Shown here in pieces: positions 38,394 through 47,516 of a stretch of 64,000 nucleotides of DNA. Location of the stretch: positions 1,116,001 to 1,180,000 of the forward strand of contig NZ_VFPN01000001.1 of the NCBI RefSeq assembly GCF_006716695.1. Reading direction: 5' to 3'. Under the pieces are notes generated by a model, which worked only from the letters and a program-made list of their open reading frames with translations, did not search any database and was not told the DNA's origin. Numbering within the stretch: position 1 is the stretch's first letter; each line of letters opens with the position of its first letter. The DNA comes from Klugiella xanthotipulae. GTDB taxonomy: Bacteria > Actinomycetota > Actinomycetes > Actinomycetales > Microbacteriaceae. A program made the position numbers and the translations under genes.

Positions 38394-38482
38394 AACTCAA
38401 CACCACGCAAATCCACACCACCCCACACCACCCAAAAACCCCACCACCACAGGCCAAACCACCCCAACCACCAACACAACCC
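38394..38482. repeat. A/C-only tract upstream of the rRNA promoter
   Basis: Almost 90 bases are A and C with very few G or T on the plus strand, mostly CCAC, CACC and CAAA units. The minus strand is therefore a G/T-rich run with many GG and GGGG tracts. It lies about 190 bases upstream of the rRNA promoter candidate. The whole of 38250-38831 has no other supported gene. Confidence 0.6.
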
Positions 38483-38831
38483 GGGCGTGTCACACGTCAA
38501 CACACTGACAAAAACGGACTGCGCTTCGTACCGCACGCAGCAGACGAACACGATTAGCGTGCGCCCACAAGCGCGCCGAAGCCAGGTGGTACGCAGGAAG
38601 TTGGTGCAGAAGCTGAGGATCGGGACCGCGGTCGGTCGCCTCAGACGCAGGTATCACGCGGTATGAGCGGCAACAGGAGTGCCCGGAATGGACGGGGGTA
38701 ACGATGGGCGGGACAGCCGGCACACGACATCCACCCAGGAAAACCTGAGTAGTATATGGGCCAGCCCAGAGGGCTGCGCTGAATGGGGCCCGTATCCACC
38801 GATTGCTTACCCCAGACCGAGGGGAGACCTG

Positions 38832-39827
38832 ATGCAGAACCCGGTTAACTATGCGCCGCCGGATGTGCATGCAGCGCGTCCGGCGACACAGGCCCTGCGC
38901 TTCGAACAGACCGTTGCGCGAAGTTACGTCCACAAGAGCTCGGTGACAGACGTTCTTCTCACCGATCACCGCCGAGTCGATGCCCACCACTATGTGGCCG
39001 CGGCGCAATGGCCGCGGCAACACCACTTTTTTCGAACTCAACCAGGCGAAGTGGACATCCTGCTCGTTGCCGAAACGGTACAGCAAGCCACGCTCCTCAT
39101 CGCACACGCATACTACGCCGTACCCGTGACCCACCACCTTCAACCGACAGAACTGCTCATCGAACCGCTAGTCGGCACCGGAGATACGGCGGGCGACGGC
39201 CAGAACGTGATCGCCGACATCAGCATCGACGTGCTGGTTGGTGGCGGTACGTGCCCGCGCGACCTACGGTCCACCGTGACGCTTCGGCGCAATGACACAC
39301 CGATCGCACGCGGAGAGGTGCGGATACGGGTCATCCCGGCGCGCACCTACAACCGCATCCGAGGCGCACGGCCGCATTCGTCCGTGCCCGAACCGTTCGA
39401 CGGTGACGACCACGACAGATCCGTGATTATCGACATTTCACAACCACCACGGAGCGGAGACGACGAATCTACGACAGCCTCGGGGCGCGAATGGCTCATC
39501 GTCCCACCGCGCACACAACCGGTGTTCTTCGACGGGCCGACCGACCAGGTTCCCCCGCTAGTGCTGCTTGAGGCGGCTCGACAGGCGGCCCAGGCGGCCC
39601 AGGCGGTGTGTGGGGCGGCGGGGTCACACAGCCTCCGCTACTCCCTGAGGGGGACAGACTGGGTGGAACTCGACCGGCAGGCGCGACTACAGTTGCACGC
39701 CCAGACAACAGACAAGGCCGGTCTTAACACCCTGACATGTATTGTCACGCAGGAGAAAGACCGACCCAGTGTCGATATTCATATGACGGTTCTCCCGCCA
39801 GTGATTGGCGGGAGAACCGTCAGCTAA
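38832..39827 (+). CDS. AfsA-family gamma-butyrolactone biosynthesis protein
   Basis: A 331-residue protein with two AfsA-type hotdog domains. In Streptomyces, AfsA/ScbA/BarX condense a beta-ketoacyl chain with dihydroxyacetone phosphate to start gamma-butyrolactone autoinducers. The first domain carries YVHKSSVTDVLLTD (residues 32-45) and HHFF. The second carries PPLVLLEAARQAAQAAQAV, matching the family's V-LLEAARQA helix with its acidic residue. An ATG after GGGGAGACCTG was chosen over the frame from 38679. It converges with a gene for a GBL-receptor-type regulator, leaving only 3 bases between stops, which supports a signal/receptor pair. Confidence 0.85.
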   Translation: MQNPVNYAPPDVHAARPATQALRFEQTVARSYVHKSSVTDVLLTDHRRVDAHHYVAAAQWPRQHHFFRTQPGEVDILLVAETVQQATLLIAHAYYAVPVTHHLQPTELLIEPLVGTGDTAGDGQNVIADISIDVLVGGGTCPRDLRSTVTLRRNDTPIARGEVRIRVIPARTYNRIRGARPHSSVPEPFDGDDHDRSVIIDISQPPRSGDDESTTASGREWLIVPPRTQPVFFDGPTDQVPPLVLLEAARQAAQAAQAVCGAAGSHSLRYSLRGTDWVELDRQARLQLHAQTTDKAGLNTLTCIVTQEKDRPSVDIHMTVLPPVIGGRTVS

Positions 39828-39830
39828 AAC

Positions 39831-40466
39831 CTAAGGACGCGACTTCACCGGAAGATCAGCGAACTTCTCAAAACGGTCCGGAAGAACAAGGAGACGGAGA
39901 AGACGGTTCCACATCTTCTCGAGACGCTCAAACAGGTCCTGACGGTTGCTCAACGACTGCGACATGAACTGCGCGCCGGTGAAGTTTTGAATGACAAAAT
40001 TAGCCGTATCTGGGATGTTGATATCGGGATCGACATCACCCTCGGCAACGGCCTTCTCCAAGAAACGCTCGGCAGTTTGAATCCACGTGATGTATGGACT
40101 GCTAGCGGACTCAGGGAAGAAGTTGGCCGACTCGGTCGTCAATCGAAAACCGGCGCTAACCACGGGATCACCCGTAAGTTGCGTCGCAATTGACTTAGAA
40201 ATCATCACCAACGCCTCGATGCCGGGCATATCGGCCTCTAAGAACTTTTCGCTTGCGCTCCAAGTCGTTTCATGTTGGCGTTTGATGACTTCCACCGCGA
40301 GATCATGTTTCGATTCGAAATGAAAATATAATGCACCTTGCGTAACCCCCGCCTCACGTAACACGTCGGACAACTTTGCCGCCGAGTAACTAAGATCGGA
40401 GAAGACCATTCCAGCAGCCTGGATGATGGCCTCCCGCGTAGCAATTGCACGAGCTTGCTTTGCCAC
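39831..40466 (-). CDS. ArpA/ScbR-type gamma-butyrolactone receptor (TetR family)
   Basis: A 211-residue TetR-family repressor. The N-terminal HTH is LSDVLREAGVTQGALYFHFESKHDLAVEVI (given here as its key span, residues 32-61). The ligand domain has TTESANFFPESASSPYITW with Trp128, the position of the ligand-contacting Trp of CprB and ScbR. That marks it as a GBL receptor and not a general TetR regulator. It should repress its targets until the butyrolactone binds. It is placed tail-to-tail with the AfsA-type gene; in Streptomyces such pairs are usually divergent. Confidence 0.83.
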   Translation of the reverse strand: MAKQARAIATREAIIQAAGMVFSDLSYSAAKLSDVLREAGVTQGALYFHFESKHDLAVEVIKRQHETTWSASEKFLEADMPGIEALVMISKSIATQLTGDPVVSAGFRLTTESANFFPESASSPYITWIQTAERFLEKAVAEGDVDPDINIPDTANFVIQNFTGAQFMSQSLSNRQDLFERLEKMWNRLLRLLVLPDRFEKFADLPVKSRP

Positions 40467-40553
40467 GAGCCTCCCTTTCTGAACTATTCCTAAACCAAGA
40501 GTATCCGCAGTTTTGCGCGAAAACGAGCAATCTCACACGTGAAAAGCGAATAT

Positions 40554-40600
40554 TCGGTACAAAATACGCCAAAAGCCTGAGATCTTGCCTTGCATACCGA
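40554..40600. promoter_or_regulatory. Candidate receptor operator half-sites
   Basis: TCGGTA (40554-40559) and its inverse TACCGA (40595-40600) lie 35 bases apart in the upstream region of the receptor gene. The right one reads GCTCGGTATGC on the minus strand, matching the published ArpA half-site GG(T/C)CGG(A/T)(A/T)(T/C)G(T/G) at 9 of 11 positions. Wide spacing makes this tentative. Confidence 0.3.
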
Positions 40601-40665
40601 GCGTTTTGTTCAAAATGGGAGGTCTGCGACACGCCCGAGACATCAGAGAACGCGGGAATACGTAC

Positions 40666-41064
40666 CTAGGTGGAGGCCGAACACTGCCGACAGAGACCAA
40701 AAACATCGACAACATGGTGGGCATCCGTGAAGCCGTGCTCCAGCGCAATCGACTGCGCCCACGACTCCACGTCGTGCGCCGCGATCTCGACCGTCGTACC
40801 ACACACACGACAGATCAGATGGTGATGGTGGCCGCTCGAATCGCAGGCGCGGTAGAGATTCTCGCCCTCGGGAGACTGGAGAGAATCCGCCTCCCCCACC
40901 ACAGCCAAATCGGCAAGGGCCCGGTACACGGTCGCCAGCCCGATAGGTGAGCCCGTGGCGTGCAGAGTGGCGTGCAGACGCTGCGCACTCACGAAGCCCT
41001 CCCCGGCCAGCAAAGCGGCCCGCACAGCCTCACGCTGCCACGTATTACGCTTCACGGCCGCCAT
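40666..41064 (-). CDS. zur: Zinc uptake regulator (Fur family)
   Basis: A 132-residue Fur-family repressor: winged helix (SAQRLHATLHATGSPIGLAT and VYRALADLAVV), then the metal-binding dimer domain with GHHHHLICRVCGTT and the second Cys pair LCRQCSAST. Its place at the end of the zinc ABC operon makes Zur the best assignment. The start codon lies within the end of the upstream permease gene (about 20 bases overlap), so the two are co-expressed. The ATG of MAAVKRNTW was chosen. Confidence 0.88.
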   Translation of the reverse strand: MAAVKRNTWQREAVRAALLAGEGFVSAQRLHATLHATGSPIGLATVYRALADLAVVGEADSLQSPEGENLYRACDSSGHHHHLICRVCGTTVEIAAHDVESWAQSIALEHGFTDAHHVVDVFGLCRQCSAST

Positions 41065-41869
41065 TGGCGCTCCTCTCGGCCCGGTACTGCCTGACCCGAT
41101 CATAGGCCACAGCCAACATCACAATCGCACAGGCCGTGAGAGCAATGCCCCCCCCGGCCGCAACCGAAAAGACGCGGGATACCCAGAGACCCCCCACGCC
41201 GGAAACAAGACCGAACAGGACCGCCAGGGGAATCATCCACTCGATGCGGCGCATGATGAGCCGAGCGCTCACGGCCGGACCGGCAATCAGCGCGATGGCG
41301 AGAATCGAACCCACAGCGGGCATCGACACAACCACCGTTGCCGCGATCAGGCCGAGCACCACAAGATCAATAGCCACGGGACGGAATCCTGCCAGACGGT
41401 ACCCCTGGGGGTCAAAGCTGGAGAAGAGCAACTGCTTACCCGCGAACAGCACGCACAGGACGGCAAGCACAAGAACGCCCGCCGTGACCGCGATATCACC
41501 GGGTGACACCGTGAGAATGTTGCCGATCAGGAAGGTATCCACCTGCACCGACATATCGCGATTGAGCGATTGCAGCAGTGCACCCAGCGCGAAGCCAAAT
41601 GTGAGCACAACGCCGGAGGCAACCTGGCTCCCCTGGCGATCAACGCGTGAAATAACCAACATGATCCCGACTAAAACAATGCTGAATACGGCCGCACCGA
41701 GCAGAATATTGAGGCCAAGCAGGGCGGCAATCACCCCGCCGGGGAAGGTTGCATGGGTGAGGGCCACCGTGAAGAAAGCACGGCGGCGCAGAACCACGAT
41801 TGTGCCGACGATGCCGCTCAGGGCACCAAGGAGGGCCGCCTCGAGGATGGCCAGTTCGAAGAAACCCAC
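41045..41869 (-). CDS. Zinc/manganese ABC transporter permease
   Basis: A 274-residue membrane protein with 7-8 helices of the ZnuB/MntB (ABC-3) family: VVLRRRAFFTVALTHATFPG at the ATPase-contact loop, and ALIAGPAVSARLI. The second of two permease genes in the operon; together they could form a heterodimeric channel. It lies 2 bases after the other permease. Confidence 0.88.
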   Translation of the reverse strand: MGFFELAILEAALLGALSGIVGTIVVLRRRAFFTVALTHATFPGGVIAALLGLNILLGAAVFSIVLVGIMLVISRVDRQGSQVASGVVLTFGFALGALLQSLNRDMSVQVDTFLIGNILTVSPGDIAVTAGVLVLAVLCVLFAGKQLLFSSFDPQGYRLAGFRPVAIDLVVLGLIAATVVVSMPAVGSILAIALIAGPAVSARLIMRRIEWMIPLAVLFGLVSGVGGLWVSRVFSVAAGGGIALTACAIVMLAVAYDRVRQYRAERSANGGREA

Positions 41870-41871
41870 GA

Positions 41872-42840
41872 CTACACCGCCCGCCGGAAGCGAGCGGACC
41901 AGCGACGGCGGGCCGAGACATCCTGGTCCAGGTCAAGAACCGGGTGCTGGCCCGTGTGCTCAAAGCAGGTGTGCGGAACCGCGCGACGCGCCGTGCGGAT
42001 GCGCTCGACGAGCAGATGACCCAACAAGGCGACGGCATACAGGGTAATCAGAATAATCACGATGAGCGAACCCGGAGAGGCCGTAATCCCATAGGAGATC
42101 GAGGCGTGGAAACTCGTAACCAAACCGAGCCAGCCGGCCAGGGCCGCAGAGATGATCGCGAGGGGGGCGAGCAGCATCAGGCGACGCACGAGCAGGCGGG
42201 CGATGGCCACGGGAACCACAAGCAGCGCGAGCACAAGCAGGTTACCCAACGCCTGAGAGCCGGCGACCACCAGCAAGGCAATGGCGCAGTTGAGGACGAT
42301 CTCGGTGGGTAGCGACCGGTAACCGGCGGCCCGCGAGCCCACGGGGTCGAGGGCGAGGAAGAGCTGCCGACGCCAGGTGATGACAACGAGAACAACCGCG
42401 ACCACCCCCACGATGATGATCTGCGTGAGCTGGGATGGCGTGACGGTGAGCACACCGCCAAAGAGGAGTTGCTCCAGTTGACTGACATAGTTTGTTTCAC
42501 GGGAAACAATAACGATGCCAATACTGAAACTACCGGCCAGAACGACCGCAATCGCGGCATCCGACCCCACCCCCCTGCGGCTCGCCACCGTGAGCAGGAG
42601 GGCGGCAAGCACACCCGCGACGAGGGCTCCGGGGAGCAGGCCATCGGTGCCACTCGCGACAAAGCCCACGACCAGCCCGGGAAAGACCGCGTGCACCAGG
42701 CCATCACTGATGAACTCCAGATTGCGAAGATTGATGAAAACACCCACGATGCCACTCGCCACGGCCAGCACGAGCACGGTCGTGAGGGCGCGCGCCATGA
42801 ACGGCACACTAAACGGGTCGAAGAAGAAACCGAGATCCAC
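41872..42840 (-). CDS. Zinc ABC transporter permease
   Basis: A 322-residue ABC-3 family permease. FINLRNLEFISDGLVHAVFP is the ATPase-contact loop, followed by several long hydrophobic segments and ALLVVPVAIARLLV. I use the GTG at 42840 because it gives VDLGFFFDPFSVPFMARALT, with the first helix after it, and lies next to the ATPase stop. Upstream of that codon the frame overlaps the ATPase gene. The C-terminal 40 residues are cytoplasmic and basic. Confidence 0.85.
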   Translation of the reverse strand: MDLGFFFDPFSVPFMARALTTVLVLAVASGIVGVFINLRNLEFISDGLVHAVFPGLVVGFVASGTDGLLPGALVAGVLAALLLTVASRRGVGSDAAIAVVLAGSFSIGIVIVSRETNYVSQLEQLLFGGVLTVTPSQLTQIIIVGVVAVVLVVITWRRQLFLALDPVGSRAAGYRSLPTEIVLNCAIALLVVAGSQALGNLLVLALLVVPVAIARLLVRRLMLLAPLAIISAALAGWLGLVTSFHASISYGITASPGSLIVIILITLYAVALLGHLLVERIRTARRAVPHTCFEHTGQHPVLDLDQDVSARRRWSARFRRAV

Positions 42841-42844
42841 GGGG

Positions 42845-43624
42845 CTATCCGTGCTCGGGTGGGACGGGGATAATATTGTGGCCGTCCACATGCGCCACGG
42901 TGCCCTCAAACGTGCGCTCCACGAGCGGCAGCTTGAGCGTCTCCTCCACCGACCCGAACGCGATCAGCGTGCGATTGAGGAGCATCGCCCGCGTGCAGAC
43001 CTCGCGAGCCAGCTCAAGGTCGTGCGTTGAGGTGACAATCGTGACACCCTCCGCTCGCAGGGAGTTGAGAGTATCCAGAAGAGCGCTGCGGTTCGCGCGA
43101 TCAAGCCCGTTGAAGGGCTCGTCAAGCAGGAGGATCTCGGGCTCGACCGTGAGCGCGCGCGCCAGGAGTGCGCGCTGCTGCTGGCCACCCGAAAGTTCGC
43201 CAAACCGGCGATGAGCGTGCGGGGCGAGACCCACACGCGTGATCGCGGCATCCACCAGCTCGCGCTCACGTCGCCCCGGCCAGCCGAACGGGCCGAGCGA
43301 ACGGTAACGGCCCATCGTGACCACCTGACGCAGGCTGATCGGAAACTCGCGGTCAACCTCGCTCAACTGGGCCAGGTAGCCGACGCGGCGGAGGGCCTCT
43401 CGCGGTGAGCCACCCAGGACAGTAATCTCGCCATCCACCACATCAACCAGGCCCAGGATGCCCTTCAGGAGGGTGGACTTACCGGACCCGTTGGGACCGA
43501 CCAGGGCCACCGCCTCGCCGCGCTCGATACGGGCGGTCACATCGCTCAACTGCGGCGCGCCACCGTAGGAAAAGGAGGCGTGCCGCAGGTCAATCGCCGC
43601 GGAGTCGGTGGAGATCTCGGTCAC
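42845..43624 (-). CDS. znuC: Zinc ABC transporter ATP-binding protein
   Basis: A 259-residue ATPase with Walker A VGPNGSGKSTLL, signature LSGGQQQRALLARAL, and Walker B EILLLDEPFNGLD followed by the H-loop THD. It powers the two permeases. It is 4 bases after the binding-protein gene's stop. Confidence 0.93.
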   Translation of the reverse strand: MTEISTDSAAIDLRHASFSYGGAPQLSDVTARIERGEAVALVGPNGSGKSTLLKGILGLVDVVDGEITVLGGSPREALRRVGYLAQLSEVDREFPISLRQVVTMGRYRSLGPFGWPGRRERELVDAAITRVGLAPHAHRRFGELSGGQQQRALLARALTVEPEILLLDEPFNGLDRANRSALLDTLNSLRAEGVTIVTSTHDLELAREVCTRAMLLNRTLIAFGSVEETLKLPLVERTFEGTVAHVDGHNIIPVPPEHG

Positions 43625-43628
43625 GAAA

Positions 43629-44630
43629 CTACTCTAGGCCAGCGGGAACAGGGGTCGGTGTGATGCCCCAGGACTCCATAATCACCGTGGCATTGTGGAT
43701 GGTCGCCGAAATGTAGGTCTCACCGCCAGAGCCAGCCGCTCCCAGGGAATCCCCAAACAGCGCGTCCTCCCCCGAGTAGACCGTCACACCGGCCGCCTGA
43801 GCAATCGCCGCCGCGGTCTTGTCGCTCACAGAGCTTTCGGAGAAGATCGCCCGGACACCGAGCTTCGTGATCTTGGCGACGAGAGCGTCAATCTCGGCCG
43901 CGCTCGGCTCCGCATTGTCTTCAAAACTCGGGATAATCGAGCCGACAAACGTGATGTCGTACGCATCCAGGAAGTAATGAAACGCGTCGTGATTACTCAC
44001 CACCAGGCGCTTCTCGGCCGGAACCGCGTTGACATTGGTTCTGACCCACGTGTCCAACTCGGCCAGTTTGGCGTTGTATGCCGTGGCATTGGCCTCAAAT
44101 GCGCTGGCGTGCGCCGGGTCGGCCTTCGCCAGGCCGCTCGCAATAGTGATGACCATCTTCTCCGCCAACGCGGGATCCGTCCAGACATGGGGGTTGCCTT
44201 TGGCCTCCCCGGTCGCGCGCTCAGGGGCACCCTCTGATTCGGCCGCCTCGGCGTGATCCTCGCCGCCGCTCAGGGCAATACCGGTACTCGAATCAATTGT
44301 GATGCCGTCAAAACCGGAGGCCTCAATCGCGGAATCCAGGAAACCCTCCAAGCCTGCACCGTTGATGACCAGGACATCCGCATCCGCGAGCGTGGCCAAA
44401 TCGGCCGGGGTGGGATCAAAGTGGTGAGCACTGGCCCCGGGAGTCAGTAGTTGGGTGAGGGCAATCAGGTCGCCCCCCACATTGGCGGTGAAATCACCCA
44501 CCTGCGTTGTGGTCGCAACAACAGCGAGGCTGCTGGCGGGAGAGGGATTCGGTGCGGTGGTGGCCGAACAACCTGTGGCCGAAAGAACGGCGGTGAGGGT
44601 GAGGGCAGTGAGCAGCGAGGCTCGCTTCAT
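43629..44630 (-). CDS. znuA: Zinc-binding lipoprotein (ZnuA-type)
   Basis: A 333-residue cluster A-I substrate-binding lipoprotein. The lipobox is LSATGC with Cys21. Metal ligands are expected in SAHHFDPTP, NPHVWTDP, and VSNHDAFHYF, with an acidic ligand near the end. A small acidic/His loop (GGEDHAEAAESEG) is the type seen in zinc-specific proteins. The start at 44630 directly precedes the signal peptide. First gene of a znuA-znuC-permease-permease-zur operon with a palindromic Zur box upstream. Confidence 0.9.
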   Translation of the reverse strand: MKRASLLTALTLTAVLSATGCSATTAPNPSPASSLAVVATTTQVGDFTANVGGDLIALTQLLTPGASAHHFDPTPADLATLADADVLVINGAGLEGFLDSAIEASGFDGITIDSSTGIALSGGEDHAEAAESEGAPERATGEAKGNPHVWTDPALAEKMVITIASGLAKADPAHASAFEANATAYNAKLAELDTWVRTNVNAVPAEKRLVVSNHDAFHYFLDAYDITFVGSIIPSFEDNAEPSAAEIDALVAKITKLGVRAIFSESSVSDKTAAAIAQAAGVTVYSGEDALFGDSLGAAGSGGETYISATIHNATVIMESWGITPTPVPAGLE

Positions 44631-44698
44631 GCGGTGGTGCCTGTCTAAGTTGATCGTATCGGCCCCTCGATGGTGGGGCATTCGACCACACTACCTCT

Positions 44699-44717
44699 AT
44701 TGAGAACGATTCTCAAT
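44699..44717. promoter_or_regulatory. Zur box
   Basis: ATTGAGAACGATTCTCAAT is a perfect 8-3-8 inverted repeat, of the Fur/Zur type TGAnAATnATTnTCA. It lies about 70 bases upstream of the zinc transporter operon. Confidence 0.8.
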
Positions 44718-46119
44718 CTTGGCGAGGCTTCTCTGATGGCCCCGAAACAGGGCTCGTTTCCGATAACCGCGGGGTGCGGATGCCCAAAAACGACACGATA
44801 CCACCCGCCGCCAGTAACACGGCACACACGATCAGACTGCGGCCGAATCCGGCCAGATCGAGCCGCTCCCCCACAATCACGCCGAGCATGGCAGTAATCA
44901 CCAGGCCGGCAATCCGAGAAACCGCATTATTGACCGCCGAGGCGATACCCGAGCGACCCGTGTCGATTGAGCCCAGAATCGCGGATGTGAGCGGGGCCAC
45001 CGTGAGGGTGAGACCCACACCAAAGAGAACCACCCCGGGGAGCAGCTGGGTCCAGTAACTGTAGTCGGGGCGGATACCGAGCATCAGTAGCGTCCCGGCT
45101 GCCGAGACGAGTGGGCCCACCGTCATGAAAAACCGCGGACCGTAGCGACCGGATAGGCGACCCACCCGGGAACTGAACAGGATCATCAGGATCGTCACCG
45201 GCAGCATCGAGAGCCCCGCCTCCAGCGCGGACACACCGGCCTCCTGCTGCAAATACACCACGATCACGAAGCCGCTCAGGCTCAGCGCGGCGTAGATGAA
45301 AACCGTGGCAATGTTGCCGGTCCAGAAATTACGCACCCGAAACAGGTCGAGAGGCATGAGCGGGTAAGTGATAGCCGCCTGCCGCCAGACAAAACCGGCG
45401 AGCGCCAGCACGCCGACCACAGCGGGCACAAAAATGGCCGGATTATCGGCCCCCAGACGAGGCAGCTCAATGAGGGCAAAAACCACCCCGCCGAGACCCG
45501 CGGCGCACAGCACGGCACCCAGATAATCGACGGCGGAGCCGGGGGCTCGAACATCAACCCGACGCAGGCCCGCCAGCAGGAAGAGAGCGACCCCGACCGG
45601 GAACACATTGATAAAGAAAATACCGCGCCACAGGCCGAGGTCCACAAAGAGACCGCCGAGCATGGGCCCCACAATCATGGCACCGCTCGTGAGAGAGGTC
45701 CAGACCCCGATAGCCCGACCCCGCTCCTCGTCGCGAAAGGTGGACGTGATGAGCGCAAGAGAACTCGGCACGAGCAACGCGCCAGCGATGCCCTGCACAC
45801 CGCGCATAATTACCACGAGCTCGGGCGTGGGCGCACAACCAATCGCCACGGATGCGGCCGCAAAACCGATCAAGCCGTACCGCATCACCCGGACCTGACC
45901 AAAAACATCGCTGAGCGAGCCGGCCACCAGGATGAGCGAGCCGAGGGTGATGAGGTAGGCATCCACAATCCACTGCTGGACCACGAGGCCGCCGCCGACA
46001 TCCGCCGTGATCGCGGGCAGAGCCACGTTAACGACCGAGCCATCCAGGAACACGACGAAGGATGCGAGTACCGCGAGCGAGAGCACGGTGCGCTTCTCGG
46101 ACGTCATTCTCTCGGCCAT
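44713..46119 (-). CDS. MFS drug transporter (DHA2 family)
   Basis: A 468-residue exporter with 14 predicted helices. FLDGSVVNVALPAI is the helix-1 motif and WIVDAYLITLGSLILVAGSL the next, both typical of DHA2 (QacA/EmrB-like) pumps. GSLSDVFGQVRVMRYG is the MFS A-loop, and GALLVPSSLALI follows in helix 4-5. The gene's 3' end reaches the Zur box of the zinc operon. Substrate unknown. Confidence 0.87.
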   Translation of the reverse strand: MAERMTSEKRTVLSLAVLASFVVFLDGSVVNVALPAITADVGGGLVVQQWIVDAYLITLGSLILVAGSLSDVFGQVRVMRYGLIGFAAASVAIGCAPTPELVVIMRGVQGIAGALLVPSSLALITSTFRDEERGRAIGVWTSLTSGAMIVGPMLGGLFVDLGLWRGIFFINVFPVGVALFLLAGLRRVDVRAPGSAVDYLGAVLCAAGLGGVVFALIELPRLGADNPAIFVPAVVGVLALAGFVWRQAAITYPLMPLDLFRVRNFWTGNIATVFIYAALSLSGFVIVVYLQQEAGVSALEAGLSMLPVTILMILFSSRVGRLSGRYGPRFFMTVGPLVSAAGTLLMLGIRPDYSYWTQLLPGVVLFGVGLTLTVAPLTSAILGSIDTGRSGIASAVNNAVSRIAGLVITAMLGVIVGERLDLAGFGRSLIVCAVLLAAGGIVSFLGIRTPRLSETSPVSGPSEKPRQD

Positions 46120-46170
46120 CCACTGCTCCCTATCGGATTGAGGGGTGAGCCTCCGGCCCGGTCCGCACGC

Positions 46171-47469
46171 CTAGTCCAGGAGGAGGGCCGGTTCCTCAAT
46201 CACGCTCGCCACATCGGCGACGAATCGGCTCGCCACATCGCCATCCACTACGCGGTGATCAAACGAGGCACCCACCGTCGTAACGTAACGCGAGCGGACC
46301 TCGCCGTCAACCACCCAGGGCTTCTGCTTGATCGTACCCAGGGCAACAATCGCAACCTCGCCGGGGTTGAGGATGGGCGTACCCGTATCCATCCCAAACA
46401 CACCGATGTTGGTGATCGTGATGGTGCCGCCAGTCATCTCGGCGGCGCTCGTACGACCCTCCCGTGCGGTCAGCGTGAGCTGTTCGAGAGACTGCGCCAG
46501 GGCGAGCAGACTGAGCGATTGCGCCTCTTTAACATTGGGCACGATGAGCCCGCGCGGGGTGGCGGCGGCGACACCAAGGTTGACGAAGTGGCGAACAATG
46601 ATCTCCTCATCGGTCCACTCCGAGTTGACGGTGGGGTTGCGTCGCACGGCCCAGATAATCGCCTTGGCGATAATGAGCAGCGGTGACACCTTCACCCCGG
46701 CAAAGTCTGGCGAGGCTTTGAGTCGCTTGACGAACTCCATGGTGCGGGTGGCATCCACATCGACAAAGAGGCTCACATGCGGGGCGGTGAAGGCGCTGTC
46801 AACCATCGCCTTGGCGATAGTCTTGCGCACGCCCTTGACGGGGATGCGTTCCTCACGCTCATCCGACTCCTCCGGGGTCTGGATGTTGCGGAACAAGCTC
46901 GCCTGCGATGCGTGCCGGATAACATCATCCCGCGTAATCTCACCAGCAAGACCCGTGCCCTGCACCTCGGCGAGATCCACGTCCAGATCTTTGGCCAGCT
47001 TACGGATGGGCGGCTTGGCGACAACCGGGGAGGCGGAGGCAGCGGGCACCGAGCTGGGCCGCACCGGGACAAGCGGCGACTCGCCGCCGCGGCGACGGCG
47101 ACTCTTGGCGTGACCGGAGGTGCCGTAGCCCACGAGGACCGTGCCGACCGCAGCCTCATCGGTGATGGTGGCCGCGGCATCCTGAACCGCCTCGGCGACA
47201 TCGGTGTCGGCAGCGGGCTCATCGGAGGCGGCCCCACTCACCATGATGATGGGGGCACCCACCGCCACGGTGTCGCCCTCCTTCACCAGCAACTCGCCCA
47301 CGGTGCCGGCAAACGGCGACGGCAATTCTACGAGCGACTTGGCCGTCTCGATCTCCACAATCACCTGGTTAATGGCGATCGAGTCGCCGGGGGCCACGCG
47401 CCACGAGACAATTTCGGCCTCGGTGAGCCCCTCGCCGACGTCGGGCAGAAGGAACGGTGTGTCGCTCAT
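46171..47469 (-). CDS. bkdC: Dihydrolipoamide acyltransferase (E2)
   Basis: A 432-residue E2 of a branched-chain or general 2-oxoacid dehydrogenase. The N-terminal lipoyl domain has [20 protein letters not shown] with the lipoylated Lys. A peripheral-subunit binding domain follows at about residues 155-190 ([20 protein letters not shown]). The C-terminal catalytic trimer domain has [17 protein letters not shown] with the active-site His and Asp. One lipoyl domain only. Third gene of the E1-alpha/E1-beta/E2 operon; no E3 gene lies here. Confidence 0.92.
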   Translation of the reverse strand: MSDTPFLLPDVGEGLTEAEIVSWRVAPGDSIAINQVIVEIETAKSLVELPSPFAGTVGELLVKEGDTVAVGAPIIMVSGAASDEPAADTDVAEAVQDAAATITDEAAVGTVLVGYGTSGHAKSRRRRGGESPLVPVRPSSVPAASASPVVAKPPIRKLAKDLDVDLAEVQGTGLAGEITRDDVIRHASQASLFRNIQTPEESDEREERIPVKGVRKTIAKAMVDSAFTAPHVSLFVDVDATRTMEFVKRLKASPDFAGVKVSPLLIIAKAIIWAVRRNPTVNSEWTDEEIIVRHFVNLGVAAATPRGLIVPNVKEAQSLSLLALAQSLEQLTLTAREGRTSAAEMTGGTITITNIGVFGMDTGTPILNPGEVAIVALGTIKQKPWVVDGEVRSRYVTTVGASFDHRVVDGDVASRFVADVASVIEEPALLLD

Positions 47470-47516
47470 GGGGTTCTCCTCGGAGAGTAGATCTGGACGG
47501 GTAGAAACGGATGCTG

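Noticed and set aside
38490-39143. Minus-strand ORF of 217 codons opposite the afsA-like gene
   Set aside because: It lies over the AfsA frame, has no domain and is rich in Arg/Cys as shadow frames are.
40554-40600. A full, tight autoregulatory element for the butyrolactone receptor
   Set aside because: Only two well-separated half-sites could be found, so it is listed as a weak candidate and not as a proven operator.
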